Assembly: GCF_003010965.1 (NCBI RefSeq) | Contig: NZ_PGGM01000007.1 | Span: 124,001 to 188,000, forward strand | Direction of reading: 5' to 3' | Length of the DNA stretch: 64,000 bases | Source of the DNA: Phyllobacterium sophorae | GTDB taxonomy: Bacteria > Pseudomonadota > Alphaproteobacteria > Rhizobiales > Rhizobiaceae | Shown: one piece after another, positions 52,241 through 61,010 of the stretch | How the letters are laid out: the number at the start of each line of letters is the position of its first letter | Position numbering within the stretch: position 1 is the stretch's first letter | The notes under the pieces: model-generated | Told to the model about the DNA's origin: nothing | The model's input: only the letters and a program-made list of their open reading frames with translations | Database searches by the model: none | Made by a program: the position numbers and the translations under genes

Positions 52241-52584
52241 CCTGGGCCAGCCTGACCGATTGGTGGTGGCCCTACCTGTTTATTCTGCTGGCGGGCTGGC
52301 TGCCAACAGACATCTGGCGATTCATAGGTGTATTGATTGGCGGCCGCGTACGCGAAGATTCCGAGGCGCTCGTTATTGTGCGGGCTGTCGCTACCGCGCT
52401 TGTCGCCGGTGTCATCGCCCAATTGATCCTCTACCCAAGCGGCTCCCTGGCGGAATCATCAGTTTTCCTGCGAGTTGGCGCCGCAGCGGCGGGCTTCGCG
52501 GCCTATCTCTATCTCGGCAGGCGCATTATTGTCAGTGTCATCGTCGCCGAGTTCATTCTAATTATGGGACTGTTGCTGTCGTGA
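52237..52584 (+). CDS. azlD: Branched-chain amino-acid exporter small subunit, AzlD family
   Basis: This inner-membrane protein of 115 residues is the small partner of AzlC, with four predicted spans (WWWPYLFILLAGWLPTDIWR, IVRAVATALVAGVIAQLIL, FLRVGAAAAGFAAYLYLG, IIVSVIVAEFILIMGLLLS). It starts at an ATGA overlap with azlC. The family-typical GWLPTDIWRFIGV segment supports the call. An upstream frame from 52210 is rejected in favour of the overlap start. Confidence 0.87.
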   Translation: MTWASLTDWWWPYLFILLAGWLPTDIWRFIGVLIGGRVREDSEALVIVRAVATALVAGVIAQLILYPSGSLAESSVFLRVGAAAAGFAAYLYLGRRIIVSVIVAEFILIMGLLLS

Positions 52585-52648
52585 ATTCCCGATTCAGGCA
52601 TCTTTAAGCGGACGCAGGGTATGTTCGAGCCAAACTAGGGTTTGAACG

Positions 52649-53569
52649 ATGATCCTTTACCCTGCAGAAAAAATCTGTGCCACTGTCATTGTGGTGCTCT
52701 TCTTGCTCGATGCGATCCTGATCCAGATCAAGGGGGTGGGCGTCGATTGGACAGGCTATGGGGTAACGTGCGCAATCGGGATTGGCGCCATTGCGATTGG
52801 CCAGCTCTACCGCACAAAGCGTCTGGAAGAAAAAATTGCGCTGGCGACAACAGCGTCCGGGCTGTTCATTCTCTTCACAATCTGCTGCTCGATCTTCAAC
52901 TATCTGCTTTTGCCCGTTGGCGATCGCCGGATTGATCCGCTTTTGATCAAATTAGACGCCATGCTTCACTATTCGTGGCCGGAGGCGGTTGTCTACGTGG
53001 CGTCCCTGCCGTGGCTCGCAAGCCTCCTACGCTTCATCTATATGAGTTCATTGCCGCAACTCATTGTCATTCTTATCATTCTCGGGTTTTTGGGCCAACG
53101 GGAGCGTCTGCACCAGTTTCTGTTAACCGGCGTTTTCGGAGCTTTAATGGCCATTGCGTTCTGGGCTGTCTTCCCAAGCTCGGGTCCCTCGGCCTTCGAA
53201 ATTCTCCCTGCAGAGGTTGCTCGTTCATTTGTCGTCGGCGCGGCCTATGGGACCGAACTCAATCGTCTTGCCCTGGATGGCCCGTCGTTTCTTTCGCCGA
53301 AGGATGCACTCGGGTTGATCGCGTTTCCGTCGTTTCACACAGTAATGGCATGTATGGCGGTTTGGTTCATGGCTCAAACAAAGCGCGTTTTTCCACTGTT
53401 TCTCATCGTCAACATCCTGATGCTGCCCGCCATTCTTGTGCATGGCGGGCACCATCTAGTTGATGTTTTTGCCGGATTTATTGTTTTTGGCTTAGCTCTC
53501 ATGGTGTCCAGAATGTTACCTGTTTCCACTTCACGCCTGGAACAGGAAGCCACGGTTCGGGTGCCGTAG
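52649..53569 (+). CDS. PAP2-family membrane phosphatase
   Basis: This integral membrane protein of 306 residues has a PAP2 phosphatase signature in the C-terminal half: PSSGPSAFEILP, AFPSFHTVMACMAVWFMA (SxxH motif) and HGGHHLVDVFAGF (catalytic His). Five or six hydrophobic segments precede and surround it. Members dephosphorylate phosphatidate, undecaprenyl-diphosphate or inositol phospholipids at the periplasmic face. The layout is close to the PAP2_3 group. The gene stands alone and is convergent with the HIT gene one base away. The substrate is not predictable from sequence. Confidence 0.83.
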   Translation: MILYPAEKICATVIVVLFLLDAILIQIKGVGVDWTGYGVTCAIGIGAIAIGQLYRTKRLEEKIALATTASGLFILFTICCSIFNYLLLPVGDRRIDPLLIKLDAMLHYSWPEAVVYVASLPWLASLLRFIYMSSLPQLIVILIILGFLGQRERLHQFLLTGVFGALMAIAFWAVFPSSGPSAFEILPAEVARSFVVGAAYGTELNRLALDGPSFLSPKDALGLIAFPSFHTVMACMAVWFMAQTKRVFPLFLIVNILMLPAILVHGGHHLVDVFAGFIVFGLALMVSRMLPVSTSRLEQEATVRVP

Positions 53570-53570
53570 T

Positions 53571-54002
53571 TCAGGTTTTGAGCAGGACCTGCCTGATTTT
53601 TTCGGCATTGGCGGCAAGCACGCCTTGATCTTCCATCTGTCCGGTATGGGGCTTGAGTGCGACACCGTCAAAACGCGGAATAATGTGAAAATGCAGGTGG
53701 AAAACCGTCTGTCCGGCAGCAGGCTCGTTATATTGCATAACTGTAACCCCATCGGCGTCGAAAGCCGTCTTGACTGCGCGCGCGAGCTTCTGGGTCGTGG
53801 CAATCACGGCCGCGAGGCTGTCTGGCGCGACATCGAGGATGTTGCGGAATGGAGTTTTGGTTATTGCGAGGCAATGACCTTTTCCCTGTGGCATGACATC
53901 CATGAATGCAAAAGTATCCGCGTCCTCATAGAGCTTGTGCGAGGGGATCTCTCCGCGCAGAATCTTCGCGAATACATTGTTGTCGTCGTAGGGCTGGCTC
54001 AT
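53571..54002 (-). CDS. HIT-family nucleotide-binding hydrolase
   Basis: This HIT-fold protein of 143 residues has the HxHxHxx active site (HLHFHIIP) and an upstream DDNNVFAKILRGEIPSHKLYED start typical of the HinT group, which hydrolyse adenosine phosphoramidates. The ATG at 54002 is chosen; a longer frame from 54035 lacks support. It is the last gene of the minus-strand series RidA, GDPD, DUF482, HIT. The four are often neighbours in Brucella-like genomes as I recall, though no metabolic link is known. Confidence 0.9.
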   Translation of the reverse strand: MSQPYDDNNVFAKILRGEIPSHKLYEDADTFAFMDVMPQGKGHCLAITKTPFRNILDVAPDSLAAVIATTQKLARAVKTAFDADGVTVMQYNEPAAGQTVFHLHFHIIPRFDGVALKPHTGQMEDQGVLAANAEKIRQVLLKT

Positions 54003-54085
54003 ATGGCACCTGTGGCTTTCCGGAAATGAATGCAATGTTCGTCACGGCGGGCTTGGCAGTCAAGATCGCCATCTTAAATGACCGG

Positions 54086-55270
54086 CTAATGGTCCGACTT
54101 CCTGAATGGAGTGTGTTCGCCCAGTACATCACTCATCAGCGCCACGTCGCGGCGCTCGTGGATCAGAAAGTCATTGATCGCGCGCCGCAGGCCCTCATGG
54201 GCGATATAGTGGACCGAATGGGTTGTAACCGGGAGATAGCCTCGGGCCAACTTGTGTTCGCCCTGAGCCCCGGCCTCGACAATATGCAGTTTTCGCTCGA
54301 TGGCGAAATCGATCGCCTGATGATAGCAGACCTCGAAATGCAGAAAGCGGTGATCCTCGATACACCCCCAGTGTCTGCCGAAGAGCCGGTCGGAACCAAT
54401 AAAGTTGATTGCTCCTGCAATGTAGCGCCCGCCACGCCGTGCCATCACCAGCATGATGTCATCAGGCATGCGTTCACCGATCAAAGAGTAAAACTTGCGG
54501 TTAAGATAGGGTCGGCCCCATTTCCGGCTACCGGTATCCATATAGAAGGTGAAAAAGTCGTCCCAGATCCTTTGAGTGATTTGACTGCCCGTCAGCCGGT
54601 CGATGCTGATGTCATCAGCAAGCGCTTCCCGCCGCTCACGTCGAAGTGCCTTGCGTTTGCGTGAAGCGAGCGTCTCAAGAAAATCGTCGTAGCTTCCATA
54701 TCCCTCATTGAAGAAATGAAACTGCTGATCAATGCGGTGGAGAAATCCTGACCCGGTGAAGGCCGGTAGGTCGTCTTCATTTACAAAGGTTGAGTGTGCC
54801 GACGAGACTCCGGTTTGATCGGTCAATTGCCGCAATCCATTGGCAAGTGCAACACGGACGGCGCCGGAGTTCCAGTTCCGGTCCACCAGCAGGCGGGGCC
54901 CGGTAGCGGGAGTGAAGGGAATGCTGGCCTGCAATTTCGGGTAGTAGCGCCCGCCAGCGCGCTCGTATGCATCAGCCCAGCCATGGTCGAAGACATATTC
55001 GCCCTGACTGTGACTTTTCAGATAGCACGGTATAGCGCCAATCAAAGTGCCACTGTCAATTTCAAGCCGCAGAAATTGCGGGAGCCAGCCGGCATTGCGA
55101 GCGACACAGCCAGAGTCTTCAAGCGACGACAAAAAGGCGTGCGACAGGAAGGGGTTGTAATCGGCGGCGTCGCGAGACGCCCCGGAGAGGCCCGCCCATT
55201 CCTCTTGAGTGAATGCACCAATGCCGTCGCAAACACGCAAGATGAAATCGCCGCGATGAAGATTTTCCAT
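54086..55270 (-). CDS. DUF482/FemAB-like GNAT-family acyltransferase
   Basis: This protein of 394 residues has two tandem GNAT-like folds of the kind seen in peptidoglycan-bridge and DUF482 enzymes. Recognisable pieces are YNPFLSHAFLSSLEDSG near the N terminus, PFTPATGPRLL, RKRKALRRERREALADD and DDIMLVMARRGGRYIAGAIN, followed by GCIEDHRFLHFEVCYHQAIDFAI and EAGAQGEHKLARGY. Such proteins may transfer aminoacyl or acyl groups in the envelope, but the function is unknown for this family. It lies between the GDPD and HIT genes on the same strand, with gaps of about 116 and 83 bp. Confidence 0.78.
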   Translation of the reverse strand: MENLHRGDFILRVCDGIGAFTQEEWAGLSGASRDAADYNPFLSHAFLSSLEDSGCVARNAGWLPQFLRLEIDSGTLIGAIPCYLKSHSQGEYVFDHGWADAYERAGGRYYPKLQASIPFTPATGPRLLVDRNWNSGAVRVALANGLRQLTDQTGVSSAHSTFVNEDDLPAFTGSGFLHRIDQQFHFFNEGYGSYDDFLETLASRKRKALRRERREALADDISIDRLTGSQITQRIWDDFFTFYMDTGSRKWGRPYLNRKFYSLIGERMPDDIMLVMARRGGRYIAGAINFIGSDRLFGRHWGCIEDHRFLHFEVCYHQAIDFAIERKLHIVEAGAQGEHKLARGYLPVTTHSVHYIAHEGLRRAINDFLIHERRDVALMSDVLGEHTPFRKSDH

Positions 55271-55386
55271 GTTTGAAATTGACTTCCTGGCTGTGTCGGC
55301 AGGATGAAGATCAGCCTCGCTGCCTTGTGTTTAAGCTAGGCATTCCGACCGGCGATACAAGAGGCAGCTTGGCAGGGTCTCAGGCA

Positions 55387-56106
55387 TTAGGCGTTCCGCG
55401 GATCAAAGCCCTCAAAGGTAATCTGATCGACAAGAGCATCGCTTGCCGCCTTGTCGGCCAGATTTCTCACGGTCCACGAGATGACAGGCAGTCCGAGCCT
55501 CGCACGCACAAATTCGACAAAACGGTTTTCGAGATGATGCACATTGTAGGAGACAAAATCGATATTGTGGGCGAGCATCGAGAAATGCGCCTCAAGCTCC
55601 CGATCGAGCAGGCCCTCGGCCGTCAAGCCTGCTGGTATGCCGGGCGCGTCCTTGCCAAAAAGCCGGATCAAATGATGGTCAAAGGACATGATGGCAGCTA
55701 AACCGGCGTACTCTTTGAGATCATTGGCAACAGCGCTGACTAGCCCGTCGTCCCGGCCGGGAATGCCTTTCAGCTCGACAACAATCGGGACGCGGCCGGC
55801 GATGAGTTCAAGGGATTCGGCCAGCGTCGGGACATGATCATTCGTTCCACCGACGCGCAACCTGCCAGCCTGTTCCGCCGTCAACGCATCAATATTCCCC
55901 TGGGTGCCAGTGACGCGGTCCAAAGTGCCGTCGTGAAATACAACCGCTTTGCCGTCGGCTGAGAGATGCACGTCGCATTCAATTGCAAAGCCAGCACTGG
56001 CGGCGGCTTCGAAAGCCGAGAGCGTGTTTTCCCAGCGTGCCCTGTTGAGATCATGCAAACCGCGATGCGCGATCGGAACTTTCTTTAACCAGTCAATCTT
56101 GGCCAT
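55387..56106 (-). CDS. Glycerophosphodiester phosphodiesterase
   Basis: This TIM-barrel GDPD of about 239 residues hydrolyses glycerophosphodiesters to glycerol-3-phosphate and an alcohol. Visible motifs are AHRGLHDLNRARWENTLSAFEAA (catalytic His and conserved Arg/Glu), ECDVHLSADGKAVVFHDGTLDRVT (second His) and VELKGI. No signal peptide is present, so a cytoplasmic enzyme is likely. The ATG at 56106 is preferred; a TTG at 56112 that overlaps the RidA stop (TTGA) is possible. It follows the RidA gene directly. Confidence 0.87.
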   Translation of the reverse strand: MAKIDWLKKVPIAHRGLHDLNRARWENTLSAFEAAASAGFAIECDVHLSADGKAVVFHDGTLDRVTGTQGNIDALTAEQAGRLRVGGTNDHVPTLAESLELIAGRVPIVVELKGIPGRDDGLVSAVANDLKEYAGLAAIMSFDHHLIRLFGKDAPGIPAGLTAEGLLDRELEAHFSMLAHNIDFVSYNVHHLENRFVEFVRARLGLPVISWTVRNLADKAASDALVDQITFEGFDPRNA

Positions 56107-56108
56107 AT

Positions 56109-56573
56109 TCAACGAACCTCGATGATCGCTTCGATTTCAACCGGCGCATTGAGGGGCAGGGCGGCGGAGCCGACTGCAGAGCGCGCGTGACGGCCCGCAT
56201 CCCCCAAGACGGCAACAAGTAGATCCGAAGCGCCGTTGGCAACCAGATGCTGTTCGGTAAAATCCGGTGTCGATGCGACAAACACGGTAATTTTTACGAT
56301 ACGCGTGATTTTCTCGAGGTCCCCCAGTGCTGCCTTTGCCTGCGCCAGTATATTGATCGCACAGGCTTTTGCCGCTTCCTTACCCTGTGCAACGTTGAGT
56401 TCAGCGCCCAGGAGCCCGTTGTGGACGAGTTTTCCGTCGGCCAGCGGCAATTGTCCGGATGTCAGGAGCAGTGACCCGGTCCGGGTAAATGGGACGTAGT
56501 TCGCGGCCGGCGCAGCTGCAACGGGAAGCGTAATGCCGAGTTCCTGGAGACGGGTTTCTATGGAGCTGCTCAT
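56109..56573 (-). CDS. RidA-family protein (YjgF/YER057c)
   Basis: This is a trimeric RidA-type protein of 154 residues. The conserved SGQLPLADGKLVHNGLLGAE is followed by AAKACAINILAQAKAALGDLEKI, TVFVASTPDF and the terminal EIEAIIEVR. The family hydrolyses reactive enamine/imine intermediates; the subfamily here has the PLNAPVEIEA ending common in the Rid7/TdcF-like groups. The ATG at 56573 is preferred over a longer frame from 56669, which would overlap the divergent eipB promoter. It is the first gene of the RidA-GDPD-DUF482-HIT series and is divergent from eipB. Confidence 0.87.
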   Translation of the reverse strand: MSSSIETRLQELGITLPVAAAPAANYVPFTRTGSLLLTSGQLPLADGKLVHNGLLGAELNVAQGKEAAKACAINILAQAKAALGDLEKITRIVKITVFVASTPDFTEQHLVANGASDLLVAVLGDAGRHARSAVGSAALPLNAPVEIEAIIEVR

Positions 56574-56597
56574 GGGATCATTTTCCTTATGTTTCGG

Positions 56598-56611
56598 AAT
56601 CGCAAGCGATT
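56598..56611. promoter_or_regulatory. 14-bp palindrome in the RidA/eipB divergent promoter region
   Basis: AATCGCAAGCGATT is a perfect palindrome (half-sites AATCGC and GCGATT around AA), with a further TGCGATT half-site at 56623. It lies 25 bp upstream of the RidA start and 82 bp before the eipB start. It is a candidate site for an unidentified regulator. Confidence 0.4.
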
Positions 56612-56692
56612 GTGAAAGAAGTTGCGATTTTTGCCTCGCTTCCGCCAAGAGTTTTTTTAATATGCGCATTCGAATATTGGAGAATCCTGTCT

Positions 56693-57517
56693 ATGCGCGT
56701 TTTACCTGCCCTCGTTTTCAGTCTCGGTGCCTTGGGTCTGACTGGTTCAAATATGGCACACGCCGCTGGAACGGCGACGCTTGTTCCGCACCGCGCAATC
56801 TATGATCTAAAGCTGGACAACGCACAGGATAGCAGCGGTATCACGGGCCTGACGGGCCGGATGGTCTATGAATTTAACGGATCTGATTGCGAAGGATATA
56901 CGACGAATTTCCGCTTCGTGACCCGCGTTGACATGGAAGAGCAACCCCAGCGAGTAACAGATCAGCAAACGACGACATTCGAATCGGGCGACGGCGGGAA
57001 GTTCCGCTTCGTCAACAAGACATTCGTTGATCAGAGCCTGACCAAGGAAGTTCGTGGCGATGCCGCATTGTTAAATGACAAGACGGAAATTTCATTGACG
57101 AAACCCGAAGCAACCAAGGAAAACCTTGAGTTGTCTCAATTCCCGACGCGGCACATGCAGCAATTGATCGAGAAAGCTCTCGCCGGCGAAGTCTTCTATC
57201 AGACGAAATTGTTCGATGGTTCGGAAGATGCCGATAAAATAATGGCGACGACGGTTGTTATCGGCAAATCTGCGGTTTCCGATTCAGACGAAGAAATTAG
57301 GAATATGGGCCCACTGGCAAAGGAGAGCACCTGGCCGGTCTCGATTGCCTATTTCGATGAAAGCGAGAAGTCCGAAGGGCTTCCGAGTTACCGGATCAAT
57401 TTCAAGATGTATCGTAACGGTGTTACCCGCGATTTGAAAATGGACTATGGCGATTTCTCGATGACCGGAAAGCTCGTCAACTTGCAGCTGTTCGACATGC
57501 CCAAATGTAAGAAATAG
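56693..57517 (+). CDS. eipB: EipB-like (DUF1849) cell-envelope integrity protein
   Basis: This secreted periplasmic protein of 274 residues belongs to the DUF1849 family. In Brucella, EipB is a beta-spiral protein needed for envelope integrity. A signal peptide (MRVLPALVFSLGALGLTGSN then MAHA) is followed by the conserved HRAIYDLKLDNAQ, SDCEGYTTNFRFVTRV, SQFPTRHMQQLIEKAL and the C-terminal MPKCKK. The two cysteines (GSDCEG and PKCKK) are those expected for the conserved disulphide. The ATG at 56693 follows TTGGAG. It is divergent from the RidA gene and ends about 200 bp before rpsB. Confidence 0.87.
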   Translation: MRVLPALVFSLGALGLTGSNMAHAAGTATLVPHRAIYDLKLDNAQDSSGITGLTGRMVYEFNGSDCEGYTTNFRFVTRVDMEEQPQRVTDQQTTTFESGDGGKFRFVNKTFVDQSLTKEVRGDAALLNDKTEISLTKPEATKENLELSQFPTRHMQQLIEKALAGEVFYQTKLFDGSEDADKIMATTVVIGKSAVSDSDEEIRNMGPLAKESTWPVSIAYFDESEKSEGLPSYRINFKMYRNGVTRDLKMDYGDFSMTGKLVNLQLFDMPKCKK

Positions 57518-57629
57518 GTGTGTACCCAAGGGCCAGGCGCGCGAAGACTGCCTTTTATCGCCTGTGCACTTGCGTTTGTCATGATTATCCGTTAACAGCC
57601 GCAGCATTCCACACACGGGGTTTGGGTTG

Positions 57630-57690
57630 ATATCGGGAGAAATCCGATATGGCCTCCGGTGGCGGGTTTCCCGCCTCTTCTCCGTGGAGG
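57630..57690 (+). promoter_or_regulatory. Structured rpsB leader (candidate S2 autoregulatory element)
   Basis: Three nested inverted repeats lie just upstream of rpsB: ATATCGG/CCGATAT (57630-57636, 57644-57650), an outer CCTCC/GGAGG pair (57653-57657, 57686-57690) and an inner GGCGGG-TTT-CCCGCC stem (57661-57675). Such a leader could bind ribosomal protein S2 for feedback control. The Shine-Dalgarno sequence (AAAGGA, near 57700) lies downstream of the stems and is not obviously sequestered. Confidence 0.45.
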
Positions 57691-57715
57691 TTAAACCGGA
57701 AAAGGAAAATAAGAG

Positions 57716-58510
57716 ATGGCATTGCCTGATTTCAGCATGCGTCAGCTCCTTGAAGCTGGCGTTCACTTCGGCCACCAGACACATCGCTGGAACCCGAAAA
57801 TGGCACCGTACATTTATGGTGACCGCAACAACATTCACATTCTCGATCTTGCCCAGACCGTTCCCCTGCTTCACACTGCGTTGAAGAAGGTTTCGGACAC
57901 CGTTGCCCGGGGCGGCCGCGTTCTGTTCGTTGGAACCAAGCGTCAGGCTTCTGACATCATTGCCGATGCTGCAACCCGCTCGGCCCAGTACTACGTCAAT
58001 GCGCGCTGGCTCGGCGGCATGATGACCAACTGGAAGACGATTTCGAATTCCATTCAGCGTCTGCGCAAGCTGGACGAGCTTCTTTCCGGCGAAGCACAGG
58101 GCTTCACGAAGAAGGAACGTTTGAACCTCGATCGCGAACGCGAGAAGCTCAACCGTGCCCTTGGCGGCATCAAGAACATGGGTTCGATTCCGGATCTCAT
58201 CTTCATCATCGACACCAATAAGGAAGCGATCGCAATTCAGGAAGCCAAGCGTCTTGGTATTCCGGTTGTGGCCGTTATCGACAGCAATTGCGATCCTGAC
58301 CAGATCGATTTCCCGATCCCGGGCAATGACGACGCGTCCCGTGCCATTTCGCTTTATTGCGATCTCGTTGCCAAGGCAGCGCTGGATGGCATTCTGCGTC
58401 AGCAGGGTTCGCTCGGCGTCGATGTCGGTGCCCAGGAAGAAGCTCCTGCTGAGCCGGCACTGGAAGCCCCGGCAGAGGCTCCTGCACAGGAAGGTGAAGC
58501 CTCTGCTTGA
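57716..58510 (+). CDS. rpsB: 30S ribosomal protein S2
   Basis: This small-subunit ribosomal protein of 264 residues has diagnostic segments: [25 protein letters not shown] at the N terminus, [40 protein letters not shown] and [22 protein letters not shown]. The C terminus carries an Ala/Pro/Glu-rich extension ([20 protein letters not shown]) typical of alphaproteobacterial S2. It is the first gene of the rpsB-tsf block, with a structured leader upstream and a tsf gene about 115 bp downstream. Confidence 0.97.
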   Translation: MALPDFSMRQLLEAGVHFGHQTHRWNPKMAPYIYGDRNNIHILDLAQTVPLLHTALKKVSDTVARGGRVLFVGTKRQASDIIADAATRSAQYYVNARWLGGMMTNWKTISNSIQRLRKLDELLSGEAQGFTKKERLNLDREREKLNRALGGIKNMGSIPDLIFIIDTNKEAIAIQEAKRLGIPVVAVIDSNCDPDQIDFPIPGNDDASRAISLYCDLVAKAALDGILRQQGSLGVDVGAQEEAPAEPALEAPAEAPAQEGEASA

Positions 58511-58626
58511 GGCTTCATACACCCGTCTTATCGGGTGATTAAAAACACCAAATTGGCGCATGACGCGCCGCAAAGTTGGCATGCTGGTTTCCCCAGTATG
58601 CCTTCGCTTTGAGAAGAGGCGACACA

Positions 58627-59550
58627 ATGAGCATTTCTGCATCACAGGTAAAAGAACTTCGCGAAATTAGCGGCGCTGGCATGATGGACTGCAAGGCAGC
58701 CCTCACAGAAACCAATGGCGACATGGAAGCTGCTGTCGATTGGCTGCGCAAGAAGGGTATCTCCAAGGCTGACAAGAAGGCTGGCCGTACGGCTGCTGAA
58801 GGACTTGTCGGTGTTGCTTCCAATGGCACAAAATCCGTTGTGGTTGAAGTCAATTCGGAAACCGACTTCGTTGCCCGCAACGACGCGTTCCAGGATATCG
58901 TTCGCAATGTCGCCAACGTAGCATTGACCACGGATGGTTCCACTTCGGCTGTTGCCGCTGCGATCTATCCTTCTTCAGGCAAGTCCGTTGTTGACACTAT
59001 CAAGGACGCCGTTGGTACGATTGGTGAGAACCTATCTTTCCGCCGCTCGGCTGCTTTGACTGTGGGCCAGGGAGTTGTTGCGACTTACATCCACAACGGC
59101 GTTTCCGATGGTCTGGGGAAGCTCGGCGTGCTGGTTGCAATCGAAACGACGGGTAACGCGGACGCCGCACAGGCGTTCGGCCGTCAGGTGGCGATGCATG
59201 TTGCTGCGACGAACCCACTCGCATTGACTTCGGCCGAAGTTGACCCGGTCGCGGTTGAGCGTGAAAAGTCGATCTTTGCCGATCAGGCACGTCAGTCCGG
59301 TAAGCCAGAGAACATCATCGAGAAGATGGTCGATGGCCGCATGCGCAAGTTCTATGAAGAGGTGGTGCTTCTCTCACAGGCATTCGTCATCAATCCTGAC
59401 CTGACAGTGGAAGCTGCGCTCAAGGAAGCAGAAAAGACGATCGGTGCACCGGCCAAGATCACTGCTTTTGTTCGTTTTGCTCTGGGCGAGGGGATCGAGC
59501 GGGAAGAAAGTGACTTTGCCGCCGAAGTTGCTGCGGCTGTGAAGAAGTAA
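58627..59550 (+). CDS. tsf: Translation elongation factor Ts
   Basis: This EF-Tu nucleotide-exchange factor of 307 residues has the N-terminal UBA-like domain ([36 protein letters not shown]) and the EF-Ts core with [13 protein letters not shown] and the C-terminal [20 protein letters not shown]. The ATG at 58627 is the standard [11 protein letters not shown] start; an upstream frame from 58576 is not supported. A hairpin lacking a T tract follows the gene before pyrH. Confidence 0.97.
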   Translation: MSISASQVKELREISGAGMMDCKAALTETNGDMEAAVDWLRKKGISKADKKAGRTAAEGLVGVASNGTKSVVVEVNSETDFVARNDAFQDIVRNVANVALTTDGSTSAVAAAIYPSSGKSVVDTIKDAVGTIGENLSFRRSAALTVGQGVVATYIHNGVSDGLGKLGVLVAIETTGNADAAQAFGRQVAMHVAATNPLALTSAEVDPVAVEREKSIFADQARQSGKPENIIEKMVDGRMRKFYEEVVLLSQAFVINPDLTVEAALKEAEKTIGAPAKITAFVRFALGEGIEREESDFAAEVAAAVKK

Positions 59551-59569
59551 TCTTATACGACTGAAATCA

Positions 59570-59599
59570 AAGGGCATCGCGTGACAACGCGATGCCCTT
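59570..59599 (+). terminator. Hairpin between tsf and pyrH
   Basis: A 12-bp perfect stem (AAGGGCATCGCG/CGCGATGCCCTT) with a 6-nt loop follows the tsf stop by 19 bp. Only a short TT follows, so it may be a weak terminator or an mRNA-processing or stability element. Confidence 0.55.
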
Positions 59600-59638
59600 C
59601 GTGTATCCGGAATTTGAAACGACTCTGAGGAAGGTCCC

Positions 59639-60361
59639 ATGGCTGGTACGGCTGTCTATAAACGCGTTCTGCTTAAGGCCTCCGGCGAAGCTCTCATGGG
59701 CGATCAGGGTTTCGGCATTGACGTAGCGGTTGCCGATCGTATCGCCAGTGATATTGCCGAAGCACGTGCGCTCGGCGTCCAGGTGGGCGTCGTCATCGGC
59801 GGTGGTAATATCTTCCGTGGAGTTGCCGTGGCGTCCAAGGGTGGTGACCGGGTGACGGGCGATCACATGGGCATGCTTGCGACGGTGATCAATTCTCTTG
59901 CTCTGCGCACGTCGCTGGTGAAAATTGGCATCGACACCGTGGTTCTGTCGGCCGTTGCCATGCCTGAACTATGTGAAACTTTCTCGCAACGTCAGGCAAC
60001 CGCTTACATGGACATGGGTAAGGTCGTGATTTTTGCTGGTGGTACCGGGAACCCATTCTTCACCACGGACTCGGCAGCGGCGCTACGCGCAGCGGAAATC
60101 GGTGCTGACGCGCTTTTCAAAGGCACCCAGGTAGACGGAATTTATTCCGCCGATCCGAAGAAAGACCCCAATGCGGTGCGGTTTGATCACCTGACCCATA
60201 AAGATGTGCTTGATCGCGGGCTCGCCGTGATGGATACAACAGCAGTTGCTCTTGCACGTGAGAACAATATCCCAATAATCGTCTATTCGATCCACGAAAA
60301 AGGTGGGTTTGCGGAAGTTTTGCAGGGTAAAGGACGCGCGACAGTCGTTTCTGACAGCTGA
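59639..60361 (+). CDS. pyrH: UMP kinase
   Basis: This amino-acid-kinase-fold enzyme of 240 residues phosphorylates UMP to UDP in pyrimidine synthesis. Key segments are RVLLKASGEALMGDQGFGID, VGVVIGGGNIFRG, GDHMGMLATVINSLAL, FAGGTGNPFFTTDSAAALRAAEIGAD and VDGIYSADPKKDP. It follows tsf after about 90 bp and precedes frr by 45 bp, the common order. No unusual residues were noticed. Confidence 0.96.
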   Translation: MAGTAVYKRVLLKASGEALMGDQGFGIDVAVADRIASDIAEARALGVQVGVVIGGGNIFRGVAVASKGGDRVTGDHMGMLATVINSLALRTSLVKIGIDTVVLSAVAMPELCETFSQRQATAYMDMGKVVIFAGGTGNPFFTTDSAAALRAAEIGADALFKGTQVDGIYSADPKKDPNAVRFDHLTHKDVLDRGLAVMDTTAVALARENNIPIIVYSIHEKGGFAEVLQGKGRATVVSDS

Positions 60362-60406
60362 TCTATCCTTGCCAGTCAACCCGCCTTGAATATAGGAGCA
60401 TTGAGT

Positions 60407-60967
60407 ATGAGTGACGCACTCGACCTGAACGATCTGAAGCGCCGCATGGACGGCGCCATACAGGCTCTGAGGCACGAACTTAATGGATTGCGGACCGGCC
60501 GCGCGTCCGCAAGCCTGCTGGAGCCGATTACGGTTGAAGCCTATGGTTCGCAAATGCCGCTCAATCAGGTCGCTAATATCACCGTGCCGGAATCGCGCAT
60601 GCTTGCAGTCTCGGTCTGGGACAAGTCCATGGTTGGCAAAGTAGAGCGCGCAATTCGGGAATCCGGTCTGGGTCTCAATCCGATTACGGATGGCAATAAT
60701 TTGCGCATCCCATTGCCGGAGCTAAACGAGCAACGCCGCAAGGAACTGGTAAAGATCGCGCATCAGTACGTTGAACATGCAAAAGTGGCAGCACGCCATG
60801 TTCGCCGCGACGGCATGGATGAGTTGAAGAAGCTCGAGAAGGATGGCGACATAAGCCAGGACGATAACCGCATCCTGTCTGACAAAGTCCAGAAACTGAC
60901 CGACGACACCATCGCTGAAATGGACAAAGTTGTAGCCGTCAAAGAAGCGGAAATCATGCAGGTCTAA
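60407..60967 (+). CDS. frr: Ribosome recycling factor
   Basis: This protein of 186 residues splits post-termination ribosomes together with EF-G. Family features are [84 protein letters not shown] and a C-terminal [15 protein letters not shown] helix. The ATG at 60407 follows AGGAG by 8 nt. It sits between pyrH and uppS. Confidence 0.96.
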   Translation: MSDALDLNDLKRRMDGAIQALRHELNGLRTGRASASLLEPITVEAYGSQMPLNQVANITVPESRMLAVSVWDKSMVGKVERAIRESGLGLNPITDGNNLRIPLPELNEQRRKELVKIAHQYVEHAKVAARHVRRDGMDELKKLEKDGDISQDDNRILSDKVQKLTDDTIAEMDKVVAVKEAEIMQV

Positions 60968-61010
60968 AGCCAGATACTGGCCCGTCCCATATCACTGGAG
61001 GTTGAATTCC

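Noticed and set aside
57284-58645. Long minus-strand open frame (453 codons) across eipB, the rpsB leader and rpsB
   Set aside because: It lies opposite well-supported genes, has no family motif and a composition typical of antisense frames in codon-biased DNA.
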